From assembly GCF_000002075.1 (NCBI RefSeq), contig NW_004797566.1, positions 705,208 through 769,207 of the forward strand: a stretch of DNA of 64,000 nt, given 5' to 3'. Source of the DNA: Aplysia californica. Its lineage: Eukaryota > Mollusca > Gastropoda > Aplysiida > Aplysiidae. The position numbers and the translations under genes are program-made. The notes under the pieces are model-generated. The model did no database searches. It was given only the letters and a program-made list of their open reading frames with translations, and was not told the origin of the DNA. Shown one piece after another: positions 55,685-64,000 of this stretch. Position 1 is the stretch's first letter, and each line of letters begins with the position of its first letter.

Positions 55685-56679
55685 TAGTAGAACAGAGTTT
55701 TACGGCGCTCGCAACTGCATAAGGTCATATGAGCGCGCGAAACACAAGTTGTTTACATTCGCAACAGTTCACTGCACGGTTGGTTATCTTTTGGACTTTA
55801 AAATGTTTATAAAAAAAACCAAAAAATTTTTAATAGTATGATTTCACTTTATAATTTGCCATAAAGGCCAATAGCCTTCATAAAATTCAAAATTCTGCTG
55901 GGACCAACGACGGCAAAAATGTCTTGCAATTTCTTGCATTTATAATATTTCCTTCGGATCTCTCCAAAGTCTAGACATTCGGTTAAGATGTAAAAATGGT
56001 AAAATCTGTGTCGCATCCGACACAGAACGGCTTCTCATCTCCCTGTAGGAGGTATTTGTGGGTCAGGGTTGTGTGTCCGATGCGCAATCGAAGAAAAATG
56101 ACTTTGTCTCTTCTGGAGAGGTCCGAAGGATTTCGCTGTTCCAGTTTGGGTTATATAATATTCAGTTTATTGTTTTTCTATTTTTCACAGTGGCTCTCCC
56201 ACAGACTGGAGGTGTACTTTTTGACTTTATTTCTAAAGTCAGTCTGAGGGGGAGTGTTTGTCGTTGATCCCAGCAGAAGGGACGAGGATTTCTTCACCAG
56301 GTCGTCTACCTGCTCGTTTCCTCGGATGCCCACATGGCTGAGTATCCATGAGAACATGATGTTTTTTCCTGTTTCGGATAGTGTGTGAATTTTCTGTTGT
56401 AGCCTAACTATTTTTGAATGTAGGAGTGTGTAGTTTGTGAGTGAGGTGATGCAAGACAGAGAGTCACAAATGATAAGGAAAGATTTGTTAGGGGAGTTTT
56501 CTACGGAGTCCAGTGCCATGTCAATGGCAGTGGCCTCCGCAGAGAAAATGGAGGCTTCAGGATGGAGTCTCCTCTGGTGTCTTTTTTGGAGCCATCTGTG
56601 AAGATGAGCTCCGCACCAGGGTATTTATCTATTAGTTTTTTGTATTCTGCTTTAAAAGTTTTGGTGTTTGTGTTAGTTA
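55685..56679 (-). mobile_element. Family 1 LINE, 3' fragment
   Basis: The 3' hairpin end is at about 55698-55740. Content on the minus strand is RNase H (56178-56519: FLIICDSLSC, HVGIRGNEQVDDLVKK) and the C-terminal knuckle region. It stops in the sequence GTTTTGGTGTTTGTG, where the next family 1 copy begins with its 3' end. A possible 7-bp duplication GGCTAGT (55678-55684 and 62556-62562) would make this pair of copies one insertion event. Confidence 0.8.
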
Positions 56680-56841
56680 GTAGTATAGGGTTTTACGGCG
56701 CTCGCAACTGCTAAGGTCATATGAGCGCACGAAACACAAATTGGTCTTGTTCACAACAGTTCGCTGTACGGATGGCTTGGGTCAGTAGTTAAATCTTTAA
56801 AATGTTTAAAAATCAGTGTAAATATAGGCCTACATATATTT

Positions 56842-57156
56842 TCAATCTAATACAATGGCCTTCACAAAATTCCAAATTTTGCTGGGACCAACGACAGAAA
56901 AAATGTCTTGCAATTTCTTGCATTTATAATATTTCCTTCGGATCTCTCCAAAATCTAGACATTCGGTTAAGATGTGTCTAATGGTAAAATCTGTGTCGCA
57001 TCCGACACAGAACGGCTTCTCATCTCCTTGTAGGAGATATTTGTGAGTCAGGGCCGTGTGTTCGATGAGCAATTGAGTAAAAATGACTTCGTCTCTTCTG
57101 GAGAGGTCTGAAGAATTTCGCTGTTCTAGTTTGGGTTTGGGTTGTTCTAGTTTCAT
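56842..57156 (-). pseudogene. Family 1 LINE ORF2 C-terminal knuckle
   Basis: Encodes EVIFTQLLIEHTALTHKYLL and CVGCDTDFTIRHILTECLDF, then the terminal RRKYYKCKKLQDIFSV. The Cys/His pattern C-x2-C-x8-H-x4-C is intact. It follows the RNase H part at 57178-57822 after a frame break. Confidence 0.82.
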
Positions 57157-57177
57157 ATAGTTTATTTTTTTTCTGCT

Positions 57178-57822
57178 TTACCCAGTGGCTCTCCCACAGA
57201 CTCGAGGTGTACTTTTTGACTTTATTAATTTATTTCTAAAGTCAGTCTGAGGGAGAGTGTTTGTTGTTGATCCCAGCAGAAGGGATGAAGCTTTCTTCGC
57301 TAGGTCGTCTACCTGCTCGTTTCCTCGGATGCCCACATGGCTAGGTATCCATGCGAACATGTTTTTTCCCGTCTCGGATAGTGTGTGAATTTTCTGTTGT
57401 AGCCTAACTATTTTTGGGTGTAACAGTGTGTAGTTTGTGAGTGAGGTGATGCAAGACAGAGAGTCAGAAAGGATTAGGAAAGATTTGTTTGGAGAATTTT
57501 CTACGGAGTCCAGTGCCATGTCAATGGCAGTGGCCTCTGCAGAGAAAATGGAGGCTTCAGGATGGAGTCTCCTCTGGTGTGTACCGTTGGAAGATAGGGC
57601 TGCGGCGCCCACTTCATTGTCTTTTTTGGAGCCGTCCGTGAAGATGAGCTCCGCACTAGGGTATTTATCTATTAGTTTTTTGTATTCTACTTTAAAAGTT
57701 TTGGTGCTTGTGCTTTCTTTGTTGTGTGTGGTCAGCTGTAAATCTACTTTTGCCTTGGTGAGGTGCCACGGAGGGAGGTCGGGGAAAAGAATTTGTTGGA
57801 TGTCTTGTTTGGAAAAGTGCAA
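57178..57822 (-). pseudogene. Family 1 LINE ORF2 RNase H domain
   Basis: A 214-codon frame: ELIFTDGSKKDNEVGAAAL, PEASIFSAEATAIDMALDS, FLILSDSLSCITSLTNY and FAWIPSHVGIRGNEQVDDLA, so the four RNase H motifs are present. Preceded by the connector FPDLPPWHLTKAKVDLQL. Confidence 0.85.
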
Positions 57823-58120
57823 GTTTTTGAGGTCCTCAAGGATTCTGAGGCCGAAGGGTTTGATGAGTTTTTCGTTGTTTTGGAATTTGTTTATGGTTTC
57901 TGGGTTGTTTTTTTTTAATGCAGCTTTGCGCTGGATTTTCGGTGTTGAGCTCTACTTAACTGCGTATTGTTGTGAGAGTTGTGTGCGTCTGAGTGAGAGT
58001 GGTGGTATGTTGGCCTCGGCATGGAGGCTCTCCACCGGAGAAGTGCTGAAAGCCCCCCAGAGCGAGGCGGAGTCCTTGCTTTTGTATTGGATCTAGTGTT
58101 TTTAAGATGTGTGTTTTTGC

Positions 58121-59678
58121 CTATCCATAGACTTGACAGCTGTAGTCAAGCCTGGACCGGACAAGGGAGATGTACAAGTGGAGAAAGTGTTTTGAGTCCC
58201 CGCCCCACTCCGGATGTGATAGAATTTTCAAAGCATTAAGCGCCTTCTGGCACCTCACACGAAGGTCTTTGATGTGTGGTATGAATTTGAGTTTTTTGTC
58301 AAAAATGACGCCGAGGAAACGAGCTTGGTCCTGTACGGGAATCCTTTCCTCGTATAGTGTCAAATCCGGCTGCAGGACATGTCTGCCTGTTCGGTAGAAG
58401 TGTACTGTAACCGTCTTTGACGGGGAGAACTTGAAACCGTTATTGTTTGCCCACTTTTCGAGGATTTTTCTAACGGCAGCATATCAAAAAGTCATCAACG
58501 TATATCGAGCTGTCTATGCTGTTTTAGAGGGTTTTTACGATGGAATCTATTTTGATTTCGAATAGGAGAGGAGAAAGGATGCTCCCCTGGGGAACTCCTT
58601 CCTCCTGTTGGTGAGGGTCTGAAAGGGAGGAACCGACACGAACCTGGAAGGAACGGTTCTTCAGGAAGTTGCCAATGAAGGCAGGGAGGTGACCGCGTAC
58701 GCCGAGTGCGTGCAGGTCTCGAAAAATGCCGTACTTTCAGGTTGTGTCGAAGGCTTTTTCTAGGTAAAAAAAGATGGCGGTCATGTGGCCTCCTTCAGCG
58801 ATCGTCTCACGTATAAAGGTCTCCAGGCGGACCAATGATCCAGAGTGGATCGAGTTTTCCTGAATCAGCACTGGAGACCGCTCAGCGAGCCCGTCGTTTC
58901 CAGAAACCACATGAGTCGCCTGTGGATCATTTTTTAAATTAGTTTGCAGAGACAGCTCGTTAGTGCTATTGGTCTGTAACTGGATGGGTGTGTGTGGTCC
59001 TTGTTTGGTTTGGGTATTGGAATGACAGTAGCAAGACGCCAAGACTCCGGAAAGGAGTGCGACCACCACACATTGTTGGAGTGTAAGTGTTTCTAAGGGT
59101 AAGTGTCTAATGATCTGATTGTGGATGTCATCCGGTCCTGGGGCTGTATTGCCCAGGTCCGAGATGCACAATGTCAGTTCGTCTATTGTGAAGTTTGCGT
59201 TGTAGGTTTCAGTGTTGTTTGAGTGGAAGTTTAGGTGTTGTTGTTCTCTGTTAGTTTTGATGTTTTGAAAAGTGGTGTTGTAGTTTGCTTGGGATGAGTT
59301 TTTGGCGAGAGATGTAGCTATTGTGTTTGCGATGTCTACTTGTGTTTCAGCTGTGGTTCCATCCAGCCTCTGGACGTGCCGAATGGTGTCTGTGCGTCTA
59401 CCTAAGAATTTTTTAGCAATTTTGAAAACTTGGTTGAGTGGTGTCTGGCTGTTGATTTTGGAGATGTATTTTTTGAAAGATTGTCTTTTGCTCTCCCTGA
59501 GGCATCTACGTGCCACAGCTCGAGCCTTTAAATAATTGATCTTGTTTTCTATGGTGGTGTTATTGACGGCTTTTCGATACGCTGCCTTCTTTTTCTTTAC
59601 TGCATCCTCACATTCCCAAGAGAACCAGATCTTGTTCCTCCGGGGTTTTGTTTTTGTTTTTGGTATGTGTTTTGGCAT
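58121..59678 (-). pseudogene. Family 1 LINE ORF2 linker and reverse transcriptase
   Basis: Frame 58737-59678 (313 codons) holds the linker RRNKIWFSWECEDAVKKKKA, GRRTDTIRHVQRLDGTTAE and ISDLGNTAPGPDDIHNQIIR, then part of the RT with FFYLEKAFDTT (block A, the first Asp of FFDLEKAF replaced by Tyr). Block B (GVPQGSILSPLLFEIKI-like) lies at about 58570-58640 in another frame. Frame 58121-58363 gives the region after block C (YEERIPVQDQARFLGVIFD). Several frameshifts. Confidence 0.82.
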
Positions 59679-60128
59679 ATTTCTAAAAGCTTTTCGTGGA
59701 ATTTATTGTAGTTGTGGTCGAAAGTGGGGTCCAGAATCTGGGAACATTGATTGGCAAACCCAGTCCAGTCTGTTTTTTTTTAAAGTTGAAGCATTCTGGG
59801 ATCGGGTCGTTTTGGAGGCTATTGCTTTTGAGAAGAATTGGGAAATGGTCCGTACGGTCATCCAGCAAAAGCAAAGACCACTCAAGATCTGGGACTAGGT
59901 CAGGGGTACAAAAGGTGAGGTCAAGGGATGAAGTGCCATAAGTGGCTCTGTTTCTTTAAGTTGAGGACCTATCATTTAAGAGACAGATGTTATTTTGAAA
60001 TTAAAAGTTTTCTATTATTTTTCCTTTCTGGTTTGTAGGTTTGTCTCCCCAAAGGGGGCTGTGAGCATTGAAATCACCTAGCAAAATAAAGGGTTTTGGA
60101 AGCTGAGCCTTTATGTCATTTAGTTGGG

Positions 60129-60464
60129 TTATTTTGAGGGGGTAATTTGGTGGGATATAACTGAGCAGATCGTGATTGGTTTGTGCAGGGTGACCCGTAC
60201 GGAAATAGCCTGGAGGGTCGTCTTAAGATGTACTTGTCTGTGGAGTGTGTAGTTGTCGGTGTAGATGGTGGTACCACCGGAAGCAATCTGGTTCTCTGTG
60301 TGAATGTGATGGTACGCAGTAAATCCTCTTAAGTCTATGGTTGAAGCCGGGGCGAATTTTGTTTCTTGTATACAGGCCACACGTGGGCACAGTGTGGCCT
60401 GTAAGTGTTGCAATTCTGCAATGGAAGGTCGGATTCCGCTGGCATTCCATTGCAGGACCGCCAT
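60129..60464 (-). pseudogene. Family 1 LINE ORF2 start, endonuclease N terminus
   Basis: Begins at the ATG 60464-60462 with MAVLQWNASGIRPSIAELQH and contains VACIQETKFAPAS (catalytic Glu in QETK) and ENQIASGGTTIYTDNYTLH. The ATG is again part of a TAATG. The frame leaves the family sequence at VISHQITPSK, one base out of phase with the ICSVYIPPNYP block of other copies. Confidence 0.85.
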
Positions 60465-60554
60465 TATGACTTTTTAGTTTTTATTTTGGAGCTCAAAGGC
60501 CCCGGCTTCGAAGAAACACTCTGACTCCTCCTTGCGGGGAAGGTAGAGTGTTTT

Positions 60555-61960
60555 CTAGCTAGGTTGCCGTCCTGGATTGGACGGCGGTCTAGTGGGGGAT
60601 TTGGAGGAGTGACAGACCCCACCCTTCCCGGGGTCAGGCCGGGGAGGGGGGTCGGAGCTGTCTTCCTCCATAGGCAGGGGTTTGTCTACTGGAGGGGTAG
60701 GGGGATGTGGAGCAGACCGAGGGGGCTGGGAAGGGGGCTGGGGGGAGGGGAGAAGGCCCACTTCACACTCCATCAGAGGGATGGGCTGTGAGGTGGAAAA
60801 AGAAGAAGGAGAAGAAGAAAAACGGATAGAAGAGGGGTGAGGGGGAGAAGAGGGGGCGGAGGAAGAGTCCTCCCCGTCCTCCCCTAAAACCCCATAGCGG
60901 TTAGAAAGTGGCACCTCATAGGGGGTTACCACAGGGATAGTAGCAGGCTTTTTGTTCTTAGGCACAGAGACTTGCCTGTTGACCGCGGGCTTTGGGAGGT
61001 CGGCAGTGGAATTACTTGCCGACCTTGTAACCACCTGGGCTGCTTTTGAATATGACCGGCAAATGACTGGGGTTATGATTGGCGGGCAGACAACCTTACG
61101 GGCCTCCTGGAAGGAGCAGCCATTCGCGCCTTGTATTCTTGGATGGCGCGTTCTTGGAGCCAAGTCGGGCACTCCTTGCTGAAAACTGTGTGCTGGCCGT
61201 GGCAATTGGGGCAACAAGGACTAGCCTTGCATTCCTTCTCAGGATGCCTGGTCTTGCCACAACGAGGACACACAGCTGCGTGACGGCACCGTGACTGGCT
61301 ATGGCCGAACTTCTGACACTTGAAACAGCCCAGAGGGTTCGGCACATAAGGTCGTACGTCGAGTACCAAGTAAGATGCCTGAACGGTGGCTGGAGGGCGA
61401 CACGATTCGAACGTGAGGACAATCGTGTTCGTCTCAATAGTAGTCTCCCCCCGCCGAAGAGTAATCCGGCGGGCTTCGACCACTTCCTCACAGTGCTCCA
61501 CAATCTCTTCCATGGAGCAGCCTTTCAGCTCATGACTGCGAACCATGCCCTTCGAGCGGTTAAATTTCTGGTAGTGCTCGGACTTACATGGAATACCGCC
61601 GAAGGTCGTGGTATCCAGGAGTTTGGTCACTTCGTTCTCGGTTGCGCACTTGACAAGGAGTGCACCACAGGAAAGTTTCTGTACACATGTGGGAATGTAT
61701 CCCAGAACTTTCCGTAGTGCATCTCCTGTCTTAAAGAGGTTGAGATCGGTAATTCTTCTCTGTGCGTTTTTTGTACTGGAGATGGCCACGTACGGTTGCC
61801 TCAGAAGCTCCTTGGGAGTAGGGAGGAAGGAGGCATCGGTAAAGGTCTTTTTACCATTTTTTGAACTTTTGCTCGGCTCCGCAGCCACACCCGCTTCCGC
61901 AAGCTGAGACTTTTTAACGTTGGGAGCTGGGGAAGGGTCTTTAGGGTTTTTAGAATCCAT
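60555..61960 (-). pseudogene. Family 1 LINE ORF1 with intact start and three knuckles
   Basis: Frame 61073-61960 (295 codons) starts MDSKNPKDPSPAPNVKKSQL, passes an RRM-like region (KVLGYIPTCVQKLSCGALLV, HELKGCSMEEIVEHCEEV) and has knuckles CFKCQKFGHSQSRC, CPRCGKTRHPEKEC and CPNCHGQHTVFSKEC at about residues 215-265. A frameshift near 61110 moves the Ser/Pro-rich tail into 60555-61217 (KKPATIPVVTPYEVPLSNRY and a PMEEDSSDPPPRPDP motif). RNA-binding coat-like protein of the LINE RNP by family knowledge. Confidence 0.88.
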
Positions 61961-62413
61961 GAGAGTTTTTTATTTGATTCGACTCCGCAGCTCCCCACCC
62001 GCCACGGAGCCCAACAAGGGGACACATTGCTCGGATGACCAGAGCTGTGCCAGGGCTACCCCGGAGCTATACTCTCAACGAGAAAGTACAAGACCCTCCC
62101 GTCAAGATTGACCCAGGGCTTGATGGGGTTTCAGCTCTCAACCGATTGAGTGGCATGGGCCGTGCCACCCTCCCGTCTAAGAGGAAAACCTGGGCCAAAG
62201 AGGTGTGTTGGCGAGGGACAGTCCGTGGACTGATCTCACCTCAACCGCCGGGTACCCGGTTTCCCTCCGCACGGGTCGCACCTCACGGTCAACGAGGCGC
62301 CCACTCTGTGGGATGGGTGACCTCTCGTTTTGCTGCACATGAGGTCAGCAGTGGTAGGAAAGATAGAAGAAGAAAAAAAGAAGGAAGGAGAAGAGGAAGA
62401 TACACCAAAGTGA

Positions 62414-62530
62414 GTGTCGCACACGGATCCCAGAGGGTTGGAGTCCGTGTGTGACACTTCGCCTTTGAGGGGGTTGCACCTTCTGCAGACGAAGCAGTGG
62501 GTCTATGTATATCCCCCCCCCGACCCACTG
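62414..62530 (-). promoter_or_regulatory. Two hairpins in the family 1 LINE 5' UTR
   Basis: Arms GTGTCGCACACGGA (62414-62427) and TCCGTGTGTGACAC (62444-62457) pair with one mismatch. Arms CAGTGGGTC (62495-62503) and GACCCACTG (62522-62530) pair perfectly. Both lie near the 5' end of the LINE transcript. Promoter, ribozyme or RNP-binding roles are all possible; none is shown by the sequence. Confidence 0.55.
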
Positions 62531-63099
62531 GGGGTAGGCAGTTGGTGTTGTGATTGGCTAGTCCAGGGATGAGTGAGGTGGGACAGGCGGTAGGCCTAGA
62601 GAGAAATGGTGCGGAGGGAGAGATGGTGCGGAGAGACGCGTTGCGTGAACTACTCCCAAACGTGATATAGATCTGTTATAGTCCTAGCCCTAGCCCAGGC
62701 CAAAAATTAAAAGAAGAGGAGAGCGTGTAGTGTGTGATTCCTGATTTATTGAATAACTATCATTGACGTTCAAGCATACGCACGCATACACTTCACCAGT
62801 ACTACAGTAGGCCTACTGGTACGATAAACAGCACAAGCAAAAAACCGAGGAAAAGACGGCTTTCAACAAAGAAAAAATGAAATGCTTTTCACTCGAATGA
62901 AAGGCCAAGATAATAAGTTGACAAGAAAAGGAAGACTAATCTAAAGCGCAAATTTTATTGATATGGAAGGGATGTAATCATGTCTTATTTAAAGAAAATT
63001 TTCAGTAATTTCCCTTTTGCATTCCTATAGCGGGAACAAGCCTACAGCGTGATTTTTCTTCCTGAACCAAAAGTCCCGCTGTAGCCGTGTTCTACTGTA

Positions 63100-63512
63100 C
63101 TGTTGTTCATGCTACAAAAGTACAGCAAGTGGGTGGTTGGTGGGACCTCTAGCGTGGTTTGCTCCTTCTTTCCTGTCAAACGTCTATAGTCCTTATCTCC
63201 CTCTTTCTCAGATATATATGTTACTCTCTTGTAACACCTTTTGTCTTCGGCACTTATATTATTTTATTATTAGGTTGCAATTGCCACAAAACACTCACTT
63301 AAAACAAACCAAATAGTACAACAATTTTTGACACCTCATTTTTATGAGACTGATTCTTCTTTTTGGCCTCTCAAAATACCAGTCACTGAATAATGGTCCA
63401 CTTAAAGAGCATAATTTGAAATAATCTAAGAGGCTAACATTTCCATTCTTTTTTAAATCTCCAAAAAAAAATTTCATATTCTGAATGTGTGAAATGATAA
63501 TACTAATAATAC
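63100..63512. other. No gene recognised
   Basis: AT-rich sequence right of the Tigger-like element; nothing seen. Confidence 0.45.
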
Positions 63513-64000
63513 CTCACGGCGTCACTTTTCACCCAATTCTGTTACTTTTAGTTAGCATGACTCAGCAGCCCGCCGGAGCTCCCCGGCTCGGGGTCACAGG
63601 GTTAATGAGCCCTGAAGCGACATTGCCAGTGTCGGTCAGGAAGTTCGCATTTTTGACTATGTATAAAACGATATAACTTCTTCCCCATCCCATATAGCAA
63701 AACATTACGCGGATGTACTAAAAGCTCAATGTTTTGAGATTTATTCTGCGTTAGAATGGTTAATTTCTGTGCCTTAGTTTTTGTTCTAGACAAGTGTTTG
63801 TAGAGTACCCAATTTGTCCCATTTTAGTTACAAACTTATGAATAAATGATTGTTAATTTTAAAAAGGCACGACAGATCTCTCCAAAATCTGTGTTAAACT
63901 GACTACGAATATCATGTCTTTTACCATGAAAATTCTTAAATCTGCGCTAGTAGTAATAGTCAAGTTATAAGAGAAGAAAGATGCACATCGGCATTTTTTA
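63513..64000. repeat. Second copy of the 13771-14921 element, cut by the window end
   Basis: CACGGCGTCACTTTTCACCC, CAGCAGCCCGCCGGAGCTCC and the following 400 bp match 13777-14480 except that the TTAA MITE (13854-14150) is absent here. It therefore shows the empty site. A TGATTGTTAATTTTAAAAAG-type stretch at 63847-63890 is extra relative to the first copy. Confidence 0.8.

Larger units (their letters stand above)
56680..62555 (-). mobile_element. Family 1 I/Nimb-like LINE, nearly full length with 5' UTR
   Basis: About 5.9 kb on the minus strand: a 5' UTR of about 590 bp (61961-62555) with two hairpins, ORF1 (60555-61960), ORF2 (from 60464) and the 3' UTR with the terminal hairpin at about 56697-56735. 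The frame is broken at several places, but every domain is recognisable: knuckles, endonuclease, RT, RNase H and terminal knuckle. It is the best template for a family 1 consensus here. Confidence 0.88.
55489..63097. mobile_element. Tigger/pogo-like element split by family 1 LINE insertions
   Basis: The left end CAGTAGAACATGACTAGAGC (55489) mirrors the right end GTAGCCGTGTTCTACTG (to 63097), with TA on both sides (55487-55488 and 63098-63099). Its own sequence is about 55489-55684 and 62556-63097, roughly 740 bp, similar in size to the other TA elements. The remainder is LINE sequence. No transposase. Confidence 0.8.

Noticed and set aside
62035-62454. 139-codon plus-strand frame at the 5' UTR of the family 1 LINE
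   Set aside because: Antisense to a LINE leader, with composition reflecting a purine-rich tract and no family match.
1-64000. CRISPR array, bacterial operon or tRNA/rRNA genes
   Set aside because: No regularly spaced repeats with unique spacers, no Shine-Dalgarno-led operons and no cloverleaf or rRNA motifs noticed; the content is spliced exons and eukaryotic transposons.

Overview
This window is AT-rich, intron-dominated invertebrate nuclear DNA. The LINE and DNA-transposon mix, the microsatellites and the small well-spliced exons fit a lophotrochozoan such as a mollusc, but the species cannot be fixed from the sequence. No bacterial, organellar, tRNA or rRNA gene was recognised.

The only host gene I can support lies on the minus strand and spans most of the window. 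Five exons (49651-50010, 46178-46386, 25702-25830, 5731-5889, 3363-3551) join in compatible splice phases into about 348 residues. I recognise them as the C-terminal disordered region of IBTK (inhibitor of Bruton tyrosine kinase, a CUL3-associated BTB protein). The ankyrin/RCC1/BTB exons should lie beyond 64000 and the last exon(s) below position 1. Two introns are about 20 kb each.

Almost everything else is transposable elements nested in those introns and flanks. Family 1 is an RNase H-bearing LINE (I/Nimb-like) with a three-knuckle ORF1: copies or pieces at 15485-18838, 26405-28036, 28043-28385, 34386-35140 plus 40741-41580, 35141-40740, 41581-43930, 55685-56679 and 56680-62555. Family 2 is an RTE-like endonuclease/RT LINE: 6103-8630, 9604-12704, 28386-34385. 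Family 3 is a second RTE-like LINE with an (AAAGT)n tail: 4407-5386 and 15071-20356. Family 4 is another RNase H LINE: 30848-32936. Several have clear target-site duplications. Into and around them sit non-autonomous DNA transposons: TA-flanked Tigger/pogo-like elements, TTAA-flanked piggyBac-like elements, a hAT-like element, a small family with 6-bp duplications, a 4.3-kb element with 8-bp duplications that contains an assembly gap, and an element with 26-bp perfect inverted ends.

The most interesting signals are the readable nesting order (up to five layers at 13.3-20.4 kb), a covarying hairpin at the 3' end of family 1 that also occurs alone, a TAATG junction between ORF1 and ORF2 of family 1, an internally deleted family 1 copy joining ORF1 to the RNase H region, and an unassigned 4.3-kb element with symmetric doubled 14-mers at its ends. 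I saw no retrovirus-like or Polinton-like element and no CRISPR array.
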